A stretch of 64,000 nt of DNA from Deltaproteobacteria bacterium (GTDB taxonomy: Bacteria > Myxococcota_A > UBA796 > CAJQPC01): positions 1 through 64,000 of the forward strand of contig JADKFE010000017.1 in assembly GCA_016717595.1 (NCBI GenBank), given 5' to 3'. The position numbers and the translations under genes are program-made. The notes under the pieces are model-generated. The model saw only the letters and a program-made list of their open reading frames with translations, was not told where the DNA came from and did not search any database. This document shows positions 1 through 9,484 of the stretch, piece after piece. Position 1 is the first letter of the stretch; every line of letters starts with the position of its first letter.

Positions 1-3000
1 ACGACGATCGAGTCGGAGCCCACCACCGCGCCGCCGAGGTCGGTCGCGACGAGGCTGAGCGTGTTGGGCCCGTCGTTCAGCGGCACCGTCGCCTGCCAGG
101 TCTGGTCGGTGACCCAGGTGAGGTCCAGGGGGCTGGTCGCGCCGTCGAGGGTGATCTCACGCACGTCGATCCAGGCCACACCCTCCAGCGTGACCTCGGT
201 GGTGCTGACCACGAGGTCCGCGCCGCCGCCTGTCGTGATCCCAAAGTCCACCGGGGGGTAGAGCGCCAGAACGGAGCGGGACGAGTCGTTCATCACCCAG
301 CTCGCGCGGTCGGCGACGAACTGGCAGTGGCTCTGGAAGTCTTGTGCGGGCAAGAGCGCGCTGAGCTGCGCGCACCAGGGGGCGAGATAGTCGGGGTTGT
401 ACGCTCGCCCGACGATGTCTTGCAGGTGGCCATAATAGGACCTGCGATGGGCTGGATCTTGCAACAGTCGCTGCAGGTCGCTGTTGCCCACGACCGAGCC
501 GGAATAGCCGCCGTAGTAGTCCAGATCGTGCGGGAAGTACAAGACACGCTGGTCCTCGGGCCGGACGTAGAAGACCGCGTTGTGTTGGCTGCCGTCGCCG
601 CCGTAGCTGTCGACGGCGCCGGAGAGGGTGGCGAAGGCGAAGGCGCGCAGCCATTGGTCGACGTCGATCACCCCCTCGACCTCCGCCAAGAAGGCCGCTC
701 CCGAGCGCGAGAAGGTCTTGCCCAGCGAGATGATCCCGTCATAGTCGTCTTCGCGCTCGTTGTTCTTGATCAAGAAGCTCCAGCGATAGTCCTCTTTGTC
801 GTCGCCCAGATCGGTGATGGACGTGCCGATCACGCTGTCGGGCTGGGGCATCTTGAGCCCCTCGGCGGTCCCGTCATCCGTCGTGTACGGGTAATAAATG
901 AGCTCGTACTCAAAGAGCCTGCCGCTCGCGCCGTCCGCGAACTGTGCGTCGAGCACCAGATCGGTGAACCGGTCGAGCTGCAGCTCCGCCGGGCCGGTGT
1001 GCTCGGAGAGCGGCGTCATGGCGTGCACGAGGTCGTTGTACTCTCCGGACACGGAGCCCGCGTGGGTCATCACGAGGTTCATCAAGACCTCACGCTGTCC
1101 GTACCCGACACCTTCGGAGCGATCGATGAGCACGCTCAGGCGGCTCCCGCGGAACGGCTCTTCGCGGGTGAAATGAACGCCGTAGCCCAGGCGGGGCTGC
1201 TCAGGGCGACCCCGCTGGCTGCCCTTCGCGCGCACCCCCACGTCGAAGAACACCTGGGACTCGTTGTAGATCACCGTGGCGCCGATGAGATCGTCGCTCA
1301 TCAGGTTCACGTCGTCATGCAGCCAGTCGGAGTCGGCCTCGGTCATCAGAATACGGAGGTTGTGCAGGCCGTTGGTCGCCGCCGAGCCGTCGTCGAACCG
1401 GAGCAGCGCGCGGGAGTCGGGCCCGGCGGCCGGGAGCGCGGCGGTGGCGCCACGATCGTCTTCGGCCTCGACGTAGAGCTGCACGAGGCTGCCCGCCGCT
1501 TGGCCATCCAGCGCGCCGACCCATTGTCCCGCGCTCGTGTTCGTCATGGCCTGCCCAACAAAGGCCGCGCCGTTCACGGAGGACCAGAGCGTCACCTTCG
1601 CGACGCCGTCGGGGTCGTTCACGGTGACGCTGAGGGTCACCGGCTCACCCGCCGCGGGCACGGCCACGTCGGCGCTGAGATCGGTCAGGGTCGGGCCCAG
1701 ATTGTCGACCGCCGTTGAGTTGGGGGCGCCCGGCGTGCCGGAGAGGGTGGGCTGCTCCACGAGCGTCGTGCGTGGCAGTCGGTTGAAGTAGAGCCGGGAG
1801 TGAAGCTGGTTTGAGCCCGAGACCCAGCGCGCTCGGAAAGACAGCTCGTACTCTTGATTCCCGATCGGCTGCAGCAGGGTGGTCTCGGCGTGATTGTGCA
1901 TGTGTCCAGTCGGGCCGGTGGCCACAAGACGCAGCACAGAGTCGCCGGGGTCGTCGGGATCGGGCACGATCTCGCTGTGGCGGTGGTTCCCGAGCAGGCG
2001 CCACCGCGCGCTCTCATCGTCGAAGCCGCCGTTTGAGAGGAGCTCAACGGCGCTCCCGTCTGGATCCTGAATCACGCTGAGGTCATCGATCAAGAGCGTG
2101 CCTTGGTCGAGCAGGCCCAGCACCAGCTCCTCCCAGGTGCCGTCAGGGCCCACGGCGCTGGGCTCGGCCTCGCCGCGGAAGCTGTAGGTCACCCACTCAG
2201 AGCGGGGGAGCTCGTCGCTCGCGGCCCAGGATCCAGGGGCGTTGTTGTCCGCCCACACGTCGCGAAGCTCCAAGCTCGACCCGCCGCCGTCGCTCTCCTC
2301 GGGCCAGCGCCCGCCGTCGAAATACCGGACCTCGTCCGCCGGGTTCCCGCGCCCGTCGAGCAGGAGGATGCGGTCGCCGCTGTTGTCAAGACGCCCCGAA
2401 AAATCGCCCAGCACGGTGATGTCGCCGTGTTTGGCCCGCAAGGCGTCCGCGTCGTTGGCCACCACGAGGGCGGCGCCAGGCGCCAGGACTGTGTCGGATG
2501 GGAAGGTGTAGGCCACGGCGTCTACGAGCTGCCAGCCGCTGAGATCCACCTCCGTCGTCCCGCGATTATACAGCTCGATCCACTCCTCGGGCTGCGCGCT
2601 CACCGGCTCGCCCTCCCGGGAGAGGGGCGCGTGGTGGTACTGGATCTCGCTTATCACCACGTCGTCGGTCAGCTCGATGAGGTTTGGCTCGCCCGGAGTG
2701 GCCTCGCTCGGCGTGCGCCAGGGGCCGCCCTGCTCAGCCCGAGCCCGGGGGCCGCTCTGCACCCGCACCGCGTCGAGCAGGGTGTCTCGGTTGGCGGAGT
2801 AGAGAAACAGCACGTCGCCGGCCTCTACGGAGAGATCGACGTCGTCCAGCGCCAAGAGCGCGCCGGGCGCGAGCGCTCTGGCGGGGAGCGCCCACTCCTC
2901 CCCATCCGACGTCACCAGCACGAGGCCGCTGGTGTCCTGCGCGCTCGCGCTCACCGTGAGCAGCTCCACCCAAAAGGGCGCGTCTGTGGCGGGGGCGATC

Positions 3001-4769
3001 TCATTCAGCACAATGGTGGGGGCGGCGGCCTGCGCGCTCACCCGCGCCGTGAGCGCACATCCGAAGCTCAGATCTGTGTCGGGTTCGTTCGCCTGGTGGA
3101 CCTCGACCGCCAAGACGTTCTCCCCACGGAGGAGCGCGTCGGCGGGGAGGGCGGCGGACACCCGCGCGGTGCCCGTGATGGGGGTGGTGGCGAGGGTGTC
3201 CGCGCTCAGCGCGCCCGACGGCAGGTTCTCCCGCAGGACCTCGACGCCGTTGAGGTAGAGAACGGCGCCGTCATCGATGACACACTCGGCGAAGAGCTTG
3301 GCCGAGGAGGGCTCGGCGTCAAACACAAACTTGGTGCGGAAGGTGACCGTTGTGGGGATGGTGCCTAGCTCCGTCGTGCCACGCGCGCCCAGGAGAGGCT
3401 CGTTTGAGCGAAACAAGGCGTAGGTGTTCTGAATGTTGGTCGCGGAGGTGTCGCTGAAGGTGTCACCCCAGACGTAGCGCGCGGCGTCGCTGAAGAGGCC
3501 GCTGACGGCCCAGCCCCAGGGGTCTGAGCTGCGATCGGCGTCGACGGCCGGCGGGGCCCACGACGCGGCGGCGTTTGTGTCGTCGATGAGACGGGCGAGC
3601 TCGGTCACCGTCGGCGGGGGATCGCCGGGGGCGGGGCCCGGAGAGTCGCCGCTGGGGCCGAGCACCCACTCAAACGTGGAGAGGTCGGTGCCGACGACGT
3701 CGTCAGGCAGCTCAACCTCGGCGATGGTCATCTGTGGGCCGCCGTAGTCATCTGGAGACTCCCACGCGGCGAGGTACAGGTGATCCTCGGGGGTCACCTC
3801 GATCTCAAAGCCCTCCACCGTCGTCCAGTCGCCGTCGGGATCCTCACCGACCAGCCGCAGCTCGGTCCCGTCCGCGCGGCCCAGATAGAGGCCGTAGTAG
3901 TTGTCTGCCGTGACCCAGGCCGTCGCCACGGCGTCCTCCTCCGCCGCCCCGGCGTAGAAGATGGCCTGCCCGCTGTCCCATCCGCTGTCGTCAAAGTCAA
4001 GGCTCGTCCAGCCTGGCGCGGGCTCCTCGCCGGAGAGGTCGTAGGTCCAGGTGGCCTCCAGGGGCACCAGGGACAGGGTGGTCGTGGACTGTAGTGGATC
4101 GAGGAGGTTTGACTGTCCCGGGGTGCCGCCGAGGGTGGCGCTCGCGCTCCAGCCCTCGGCGCGGTCGCTCATCGTGTCGGGGCGGATCTTGGCGAGGGAG
4201 AGCCCCGAGCCGTCGGCCGCCACGGGCCAGGGGTCGTCGTCGCCATACGCGACGGTGTCGATGAGGCGCCCGCTGTTGTTATACAGATTCACGCGCTCGC
4301 CATCATTGTTGAGGCGGCCTTCAAAGGGGCCCAGCGCCCCGGGGAGCGCGGCTGGGTCGGCGGCCACCACGAGGTAGCCGCCCGCGGCCACGACGGTGCC
4401 CTCGGGGAAGGTGACGCGCACGCCCCCCTCCAGCGACCAGCCCGAGAGGTCCATGTCGAGCGCCATGGGGTTGTAGAGCTCAAGCCACTCGGGCTGGTCG
4501 TCGGAGCTCGGGTGGTAGTAGATCTCGTTGAAGGTGATGGAGCCGGGCGCGGCCCGCTCGTCGCGGACCCAGGGGTTTGAGGCCGATGGCACCTCCTCGA
4601 CGTCCTCGACGTCCTCGCCGGTGTCGTCGCCGCTGTCCCCGCTTACGTCGGTCTCGTCGGAGGACTTTGAGCTCGGGTTGCAGCCGAGGAGCAGGGTCAA
4701 CACGACCGTCGCCCGGAGCCTGAGCAACGAGCGCGCTGGAGCGATGGGGGCGAAGGAACGACAGGACAT
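1..4769 (-). CDS. Lamin-tail / CotH-kinase-domain lipoprotein, C-terminus cut by window edge
   Basis: Reading frame on the minus strand starts at ATG 4769 and stays open to base 1, giving about 1589 residues without a stop, so it is 3'-truncated here. The N-terminus is a lipoprotein signal (hydrophobic run then LLLGC, Cys30) followed by an Asp/Ser/Glu-rich linker. Three lamin-tail-like domains are visible at about residues 76-190, 583-690 and 700-810; each has the NEI.YHP or SEIQYH strand and W.ELYN or WIELYN motif. A CotH-type region lies at about 1110-1480, with a GVRAKGSQ motif and a DLDYYGG motif like the CotH active-site Asp pair. Lamin-tail plus CotH architectures are typical of secreted or surface proteins. 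Substrate is unknown. CotH proteins can be protein kinases, but activity here is inference. Confidence 0.85.
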   Translation of the reverse strand, partial: MSCRSFAPIAPARSLLRLRATVVLTLLLGCNPSSKSSDETDVSGDSGDDTGEDVEDVEEVPSASNPWVRDERAAPGSITFNEIYYHPSSDDQPEWLELYNPMALDMDLSGWSLEGGVRVTFPEGTVVAAGGYLVVAADPAALPGALGPFEGRLNNDGERVNLYNNSGRLIDTVAYGDDDPWPVAADGSGLSLAKIRPDTMSDRAEGWSASATLGGTPGQSNLLDPLQSTTTLSLVPLEATWTYDLSGEEPAPGWTSLDFDDSGWDSGQAIFYAGAAEEDAVATAWVTADNYYGLYLGRADGTELRLVGEDPDGDWTTVEGFEIEVTPEDHLYLAAWESPDDYGGPQMTIAEVELPDDVVGTDLSTFEWVLGPSGDSPGPAPGDPPPTVTELARLIDDTNAAASWAPPAVDADRSSDPWGWAVSGLFSDAARYVWGDTFSDTSATNIQNTYALFRSNEPLLGARGTTELGTIPTTVTFRTKFVFDAEPSSAKLFAECVIDDGAVLYLNGVEVLRENLPSGALSADTLATTPITGTARVSAALPADALLRGENVLAVEVHQANEPDTDLSFGCALTARVSAQAAAPTIVLNEIAPATDAPFWVELLTVSASAQDTSGLVLVTSDGEEWALPARALAPGALLALDDVDLSVEAGDVLFLYSANRDTLLDAVRVQSGPRARAEQGGPWRTPSEATPGEPNLIELTDDVVISEIQYHHAPLSREGEPVSAQPEEWIELYNRGTTEVDLSGWQLVDAVAYTFPSDTVLAPGAALVVANDADALRAKHGDITVLGDFSGRLDNSGDRILLLDGRGNPADEVRYFDGGRWPEESDGGGSSLELRDVWADNNAPGSWAASDELPRSEWVTYSFRGEAEPSAVGPDGTWEELVLGLLDQGTLLIDDLSVIQDPDGSAVELLSNGGFDDESARWRLLGNHRHSEIVPDPDDPGDSVLRLVATGPTGHMHNHAETTLLQPIGNQEYELSFRARWVSGSNQLHSRLYFNRLPRTTLVEQPTLSGTPGAPNSTAVDNLGPTLTDLSADVAVPAAGEPVTLSVTVNDPDGVAKVTLWSSVNGAAFVGQAMTNTSAGQWVGALDGQAAGSLVQLYVEAEDDRGATAALPAAGPDSRALLRFDDGSAATNGLHNLRILMTEADSDWLHDDVNLMSDDLIGATVIYNESQVFFDVGVRAKGSQRGRPEQPRLGYGVHFTREEPFRGSRLSVLIDRSEGVGYGQREVLMNLVMTHAGSVSGEYNDLVHAMTPLSEHTGPAELQLDRFTDLVLDAQFADGASGRLFEYELIYYPYTTDDGTAEGLKMPQPDSVIGTSITDLGDDKEDYRWSFLIKNNEREDDYDGIISLGKTFSRSGAAFLAEVEGVIDVDQWLRAFAFATLSGAVDSYGGDGSQHNAVFYVRPEDQRVLYFPHDLDYYGGYSGSVVGNSDLQRLLQDPAHRRSYYGHLQDIVGRAYNPDYLAPWCAQLSALLPAQDFQSHCQFVADRASWVMNDSSRSVLALYPPVDFGITTGGGADLVVSTTEVTLEGVAWIDVREITLDGATSPLDLTWVTDQTWQATVPLNDGPNTLSLVATDLGGAVVGSDSIV

Positions 4770-4899
4770 GTGGAGGGCCCTTGTTGAACGGTCATTATAC
4801 ACCCTGACCCCGGGATGTTCGCGCCGGTCTCTGATCCTCGCCCGTTGTAGTCTGTGTTGAATGTTGGTAAAGCGCTAACTGCTAGTCACCGTTCGCCGC

Positions 4900-6081
4900 T
4901 TATTTCGCCGGTGTCGGCGCGAACGGGCGGAGGACGCCGCCTACGCCCCAGCCCAGAGAGAACGCGAAGAGCGTCTGCGCCAGCCGCACGAGCAGCCAGG
5001 CGTCGGGCAGCTCACCGACGGGCACGCCCAAGGGCGAGAGCCAATCAAACACGGCGGCGGGGGCGGCGAGGCCGACGGCGAGGACCGCGCGCACCCAGAA
5101 CGCGCCCCGGCGATCGGGGGGCTGGGCGGCCGCGGCGTCGGACAGGCCGGTGATGAGCGCCGTGAGGATGACCACCGCGGCGGCGATCCCCGCGAGCGTG
5201 ACGGCGGCGGAGTGGGTCATGCCGTACCGGATGGCCAGGGCCGGCGCGGCGAAGGTCAGCGTGAAGCGCGCGCCGACGTGGTGCAGCGCCGTCACCAACG
5301 CCGAGTCTGTGGCGGGTGTGGGGCGGCTGCGCACCCAGAGGCACAGGCTGAGCATGAGGGTGGCGGCGGCCAAGATCAGCGCCACCTCGTCGAGCCAGGC
5401 GAGGTTGTACAGCAGGGCGACGAGGTTGCCGCCGAGCACGAGCGCTGAGGCCGCGCCGAGGCCAACAAAAAAGTTCACGAGCTGCACCGCGGAGGGCGGC
5501 GCCTCGGCCGTTGGCTCACGACCGATCCAGCGGAGCAGGGGCAAGGTCAAGACCAGCCCGACGACACGCAGGGCGAGGTCTTGCTCAGTCCAGGGGTTCC
5601 ACAGGAGCACCTCGACGACACACAACACCGCGGTGTGGCTCACGGCGGCGAAGGCGCCAAGGGGACCGGCGGCGATCTGCCGCGCCGTGGGCGGGTGCAA
5701 GAGCGCGGTGATCATCAGGTAGGCCGTCAGGGCCCAAGGCAGCTCCAAGACGGCCTGCACCCGCAGAAAGCTCGGCGCCATCCACTCGCCGTCCCCCGCC
5801 CAGGCCACGAGCCAGGCCACAGGCGGGTGCTGGGGCGCGAGGTTGAAGTAGTGCTGACTGTGCACAAACTGGCGGAGGTAGGCGGGGTCGGCGTTGTGCT
5901 CCAACACCATCCAGGCGTTGAAGATCACCTGGTTGACGTAGAGCAGCGCGCTTATGGCGAAGAAGGCCAAGGCGGCCCGGGGAAGGCCAGGCTTGCTCGC
6001 GGAGAGGGGCTTGGGCGCGGCGAAGGGAAGGCCAATGATCGCCGCGCACACGGCGGTGACGCCTACGGCGGTCCACAACAT
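4900..6081 (-). CDS. Multi-pass membrane protein of unknown function
   Basis: 393 residues from ATG 6081, chosen because AGGAG stands 6 nt upstream and the protein then begins with a membrane segment (MLWTAVGVTAVCAAIIG). The frame stays open further upstream, but that part lies over the divergent lipoprotein gene and reads like shadow sequence. About ten hydrophobic segments are spread along the whole chain, with short loops and no soluble domain. I recognise no family motif. It is transcribed divergently from the SGNH hydrolase with only 73 bp between the starts. A transport or integral-membrane enzyme role is possible but unsupported. Confidence 0.75.
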   Translation of the reverse strand: MLWTAVGVTAVCAAIIGLPFAAPKPLSASKPGLPRAALAFFAISALLYVNQVIFNAWMVLEHNADPAYLRQFVHSQHYFNLAPQHPPVAWLVAWAGDGEWMAPSFLRVQAVLELPWALTAYLMITALLHPPTARQIAAGPLGAFAAVSHTAVLCVVEVLLWNPWTEQDLALRVVGLVLTLPLLRWIGREPTAEAPPSAVQLVNFFVGLGAASALVLGGNLVALLYNLAWLDEVALILAAATLMLSLCLWVRSRPTPATDSALVTALHHVGARFTLTFAAPALAIRYGMTHSAAVTLAGIAAAVVILTALITGLSDAAAAQPPDRRGAFWVRAVLAVGLAAPAAVFDWLSPLGVPVGELPDAWLLVRLAQTLFAFSLGWGVGGVLRPFAPTPAK

Positions 6082-6154
6082 CGGGGGCTCCTGGGATCGT
6101 TCGCTGAAGCGTGCGCTGGATGGTGCCCCCGCAGGACGGGGGTTAGTCAGCCTC

Positions 6155-7288
6155 ATGCTCTGGATACTCCTCGCCTGCACGCCCCAAACGAAAGACGCCC
6201 CGTCCCTGGGCGACTCTTCCGACTCCATCCCCCTCACAGACTCCGACAGCGCGGCGCCGGACTCCAAGGGGGACAGCGGCGACAGCGGCGACACCGGCGA
6301 CACCGCGCCGCCAGACACCACCCCCGAGCTCATCGCCGCCGATCACGCCAACCTGCGGTACGTCGGCCGCATCAACGCCTCCGATCCGCTGGCCCCGGTC
6401 TTCCACTGGCCGGGCAGCGCCGTGGAGGCCGTGTTTGAGGGCACCTCGCTCACCCTGCACCTCGACGACGCCGGCACCAACTACGTCAGCGTGGTCATCG
6501 ACGGGGGCGAGCCCACGGTCATCGCCTGCGCGCCGGGCGAGAACACCTACGTCGTGGCCGAGGGGCTCAGCCCCGGCGCCCACACGCTCAGCGTGGCCAA
6601 ACGCACCGAGATCGCCGAGGGTGACCTCACCTTTGTCGGCCTCACCCTCGACCCCGGCGCCGAGCTTGGGCCACGCCCGGCGGAGAAGGCCCTCAAGATC
6701 GAGTTTTACGGTGACTCCATCACCTCGGGCTACTCCGTGGACTGCGACTGCGACAGCGGCGACGCGGTGTACAAAGACAACACGCACACCTACGCCGCCT
6801 TCACCGCCCGGGCGCTGGACGCCGACTACCACAGCGTCTCGCTCAGCGGGATCGGGCTCGTGCGGAGCTGGTGGAGCGCGACGATGGTCACCTACTGGGA
6901 CAGCCTCCAGAACGACGATCACGCCTGGGATTTTGCCGTCTGGACCCCAGACATCGTCGTGGTGAACCTCGGCCAGAACGACTACTGGCTCGGCGTCGGA
7001 AAAGAGATGATCCCCGCGTGGATCAAGTTTGGCCGCACCTTACGCACAACCTACCCCGACGCCGAGCTCTTCTTCGCCTTGGGCAGCATGGACGTGGTCG
7101 CGCCCGGCTCGCCGTTCCCGGCCATGCTGGAGGAGGCCGTCGAGACGTTACAGGAAGAGGACGAGCACGTTCACGCCGTAATCTTCGACTACAACGGATC
7201 GGGCCGTCACCCCGTGGCGTCCGAGCAAGCGTGGATGGCCGAGCAGCTCCTCGACACGATCACCCTCGTGATGCCTGAGCTTGGCTGA
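6155..7288 (+). CDS. SGNH/GDSL hydrolase lipoprotein, carbohydrate esterase family 2-like
   Basis: 377 residues from ATG 6155, giving a short lipoprotein signal ending LLAC (Cys8) and then a Ser/Asp/Gly/Thr-rich linker to about residue 60. An N-terminal beta-sandwich-like domain (about 65-185) precedes the SGNH domain. The blocks seen are GDSIT (block I Ser), a GIGL segment (Gly block), GQND (block III Asn) and a late GRHP (block V His). This order matches CE2-type acetyl-xylan/carbohydrate esterases. It probably deacetylates polysaccharide at the cell surface; the substrate is inference. Upstream in-frame starts exist but overlap the divergent membrane gene. Confidence 0.85.
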   Translation: MLWILLACTPQTKDAPSLGDSSDSIPLTDSDSAAPDSKGDSGDSGDTGDTAPPDTTPELIAADHANLRYVGRINASDPLAPVFHWPGSAVEAVFEGTSLTLHLDDAGTNYVSVVIDGGEPTVIACAPGENTYVVAEGLSPGAHTLSVAKRTEIAEGDLTFVGLTLDPGAELGPRPAEKALKIEFYGDSITSGYSVDCDCDSGDAVYKDNTHTYAAFTARALDADYHSVSLSGIGLVRSWWSATMVTYWDSLQNDDHAWDFAVWTPDIVVVNLGQNDYWLGVGKEMIPAWIKFGRTLRTTYPDAELFFALGSMDVVAPGSPFPAMLEEAVETLQEEDEHVHAVIFDYNGSGRHPVASEQAWMAEQLLDTITLVMPELG

Positions 7289-7312
7289 GCGGGCGCCCGC
7301 GGCAAACCTCGC

Positions 7313-9484
7313 TCAGAGGCGCTGGCCGTCAAGCCAGCAGGCCCCGCCGCGGTCTCCGTCCAGGCCGGGGAGCCCAAAGAGCAGCTCATCAGCGCCGTCT
7401 CCGTCGAGATCACCCAGGCCGAAGGCCGCGCCGAGGCCGTCGCCGACATCTCCGCTCAGGCGCAGATCGGCGGCGCTGGTGTTGATCGTGCCGGTGCGGG
7501 CGGCGCCGCCGTAGATCAGGACCGCGCCGGGCTCCTCAGGCGCCCCGATGAGCAGCTCATCGTCGCCGTCGCCGTCGAGATCGGGGACAAACCGGGCCGA
7601 GGCGCCGACACCATCTCCGCTGTCGCCCTTCACCCGCAGGCTCGCTGAAGACGACACGGTGAGGTTCTTGGTGATCGGCCCCAGCAGCACCCAGACGCTC
7701 TCGGAGTCGGTGGAGCCGACGGCGAGATCGGCCTTGCCGTCGCCGTTGAGGTCGCCGCTGCCCGCGAGGGCCGTCGTGATCACGCCGCTGCCCAAACTGA
7801 GCACAAACTCGGCGTCTTGGGCCATCCACTCGCCGCTGACCGCGGAGAACAGCAGCACCTCGCCGTTGTTGGACAGGCCGAGGCTGCCGCGATCGATGTT
7901 GGAGGCCAGGGGCTCATCGAGGCCGTCGTTGTCCCAGTCGGAGAGCGCCACCGCCGCCCCGAGGCCGCCGGTGCTGTCTTCGCCGAGCAAGGTGAGCGCG
8001 GCGTTGGCCTCGTTCAGCGCCGCGGAGCTGGAGGCCGCGCCGATGAGCAGGTACACCGCCCCGGAGTCGGTCACCGGCAGGCCGAGCAGGCCGACGGCGT
8101 CGACGCCGGGCGCGCCGATGAGCAGATCGGCTCGACCATCGCCTTGCACCTCGCCGACGCTCAGCGCCGCGCCCAGGGCCGCGCCCGACTCTTGGTGGCG
8201 AAGGGTGACGTCGGCGCCGCCCAGGCTCGCCGCGCCGCCGCCCGCGAGGAGCAGGTGTACGGCGTCGTCGTCGGGCGCGGCGACGGCCAGATCGTCGTGC
8301 CCGTCGCCGTCAAAATCCGGCACGGTGAGCACGAGGGCGCCCGCGCCCGAGCCGCCTCCACCCTCAAGCTCGTCGCCCTCATCCACACGCGCGGCGTCGG
8401 GGCCGACGAGGTAGAGCCGCCCACCTCCGCCGTTCGCGCCGGGGGCGCCGATGCTGAGCGCTACGGCGCCGTCGAGGTTCAGATCGACGCCGTCCACGCC
8501 GCGCCCGGCCTCGTCGCCGACGCTCACGCCCTCGGCGCATGCGCCAAGCGTGTCGAGGCGCGCCGCGCAGTCCGTCGTGGCGCCGTCACAGTCGTCGTCC
8601 GCCGTGGTGTCGCAGCGCTCGACGTGGCTCGGGGAGATCTCCGAGTTTGTGTCGTCGCAGTCGTCGTCTGTGTCGGCGCTGCCCGCCGGGGGCTCACAGG
8701 CGCGCCTTGAGCTGCCCGCGCCGTGCCCGTCGCCGTCGCCGTCGAGGTAATAGGTCAGCCGCCCAGCGCCGACGCTGTCGTCTTCGTCGTCGGTGAGGCC
8801 GTCGCAGTCGTTGTCTTGACCGTCGCAGATCTCATCGGCGTCGGGAGAGATCGCCGCGTCGCTGTCGTCACACTCTTCGCAGGCGATGTGGCCGTCACCG
8901 TCTAAATCGACGCGGCCCACGGAGCCGTCGCAGTTCTTGTCCTCTGCGTCGGAGCAGGTCTCGGGAGCGCCCGGGTACACGCTGGCGTCACCATCGTCAC
9001 AGTCGCCGAGGATCTCGGTGGTGTTGGGCGTGGCGGGGCAGAGGAGCTTGGCCTCGCCGTCGCCGTAGCCGTCGCCGTCGAGATCGTCGTAGCGCTCGCT
9101 GGGGAGGCCCACGGCGGGGTCGCCGTCGTCGCAGTCGCCGACATCGGTGACAAACCCCTGAGGGACCGGGTCGCAGGCCCGCTCAAGCTGAGGCGCCGCC
9201 TCGTCGCCGAGGCCGTCGCCGTCCACATCGGCGTAGAACGTGAGCCAGACGTCCTCATCGCCCAGGCCGTCACAGTCGGAGTCCAGGCCGTCGCAGAGCT
9301 CCAGCGCGCCGGGGTGGACCGAGGCGTCCTCGTCGTCGCAGTCGGGGCCGTCAAAGGTGGTGGTGGTGTAGCCGTCGCCATCGGCGTCGAGGCGGTCCTT
9401 GAGATCGTCGCGGTCGAGCCAGGTGGAGCAGCCCGCGGTGATGACCAAGAGCCAGAGCGTCTTGAGGGGCGCGCCGGGGCTCAT
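7313..9484 (-). CDS. Lipoprotein with MopE-type metal-binding repeats and FG-GAP repeats
   Basis: 723 residues from ATG 9484, which overlaps the stop of the upstream gene by 4 bp (ATGA), so the pair is translationally coupled. The signal peptide ends ITAGC. Residues about 30-305 are Asp/Cys-rich tandem units of the form D.DGDG...CDD.D....PGA.E.CDG.D.DCDG, the MopE/thrombospondin-3-like putative metal-binding motif, presumably binding Ca2+. Residues about 330-715 form FG-GAP / integrin-alpha-like units (PDFDGDGHDDL, DLNGDGKADL, DLDGDGDDEL, DLDGDGADEL), expected to build a beta-propeller. It is a secreted or surface-anchored structural or adhesion protein by architecture; no enzyme motif was seen. 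Confidence 0.88.
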   Translation of the reverse strand: MSPGAPLKTLWLLVITAGCSTWLDRDDLKDRLDADGDGYTTTTFDGPDCDDEDASVHPGALELCDGLDSDCDGLGDEDVWLTFYADVDGDGLGDEAAPQLERACDPVPQGFVTDVGDCDDGDPAVGLPSERYDDLDGDGYGDGEAKLLCPATPNTTEILGDCDDGDASVYPGAPETCSDAEDKNCDGSVGRVDLDGDGHIACEECDDSDAAISPDADEICDGQDNDCDGLTDDEDDSVGAGRLTYYLDGDGDGHGAGSSRRACEPPAGSADTDDDCDDTNSEISPSHVERCDTTADDDCDGATTDCAARLDTLGACAEGVSVGDEAGRGVDGVDLNLDGAVALSIGAPGANGGGGRLYLVGPDAARVDEGDELEGGGGSGAGALVLTVPDFDGDGHDDLAVAAPDDDAVHLLLAGGGAASLGGADVTLRHQESGAALGAALSVGEVQGDGRADLLIGAPGVDAVGLLGLPVTDSGAVYLLIGAASSSAALNEANAALTLLGEDSTGGLGAAVALSDWDNDGLDEPLASNIDRGSLGLSNNGEVLLFSAVSGEWMAQDAEFVLSLGSGVITTALAGSGDLNGDGKADLAVGSTDSESVWVLLGPITKNLTVSSSASLRVKGDSGDGVGASARFVPDLDGDGDDELLIGAPEEPGAVLIYGGAARTGTINTSAADLRLSGDVGDGLGAAFGLGDLDGDGADELLFGLPGLDGDRGGACWLDGQRL
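8575..9400 (-). repeat. Tandem Asp/Cys-rich MopE-type coding repeats
   Basis: About seven imperfect coding units with recurring GDCDDGD, DSDCDG or DNDCDG and CDDSD/CDDTN cores spaced some 35-45 codons apart. On the plus strand the DNA shows as repeated gtcgccgtc and gtcgcagtc runs. Protein repeats were seen by eye; unit boundaries are approximate. Confidence 0.7.

Noticed and set aside
327..1718. Open frames on the plus strand at 327-1718 and 2103-3368
   Set aside because: Both lie antisense to the lamin-tail/CotH gene, whose domains are clear; no signal, RBS or motif supports them.
7289..7300. Palindrome GCGGGCGCCCGC as a terminator
   Set aside because: It has no loop and no T-tract; such short GC palindromes are common by chance here.
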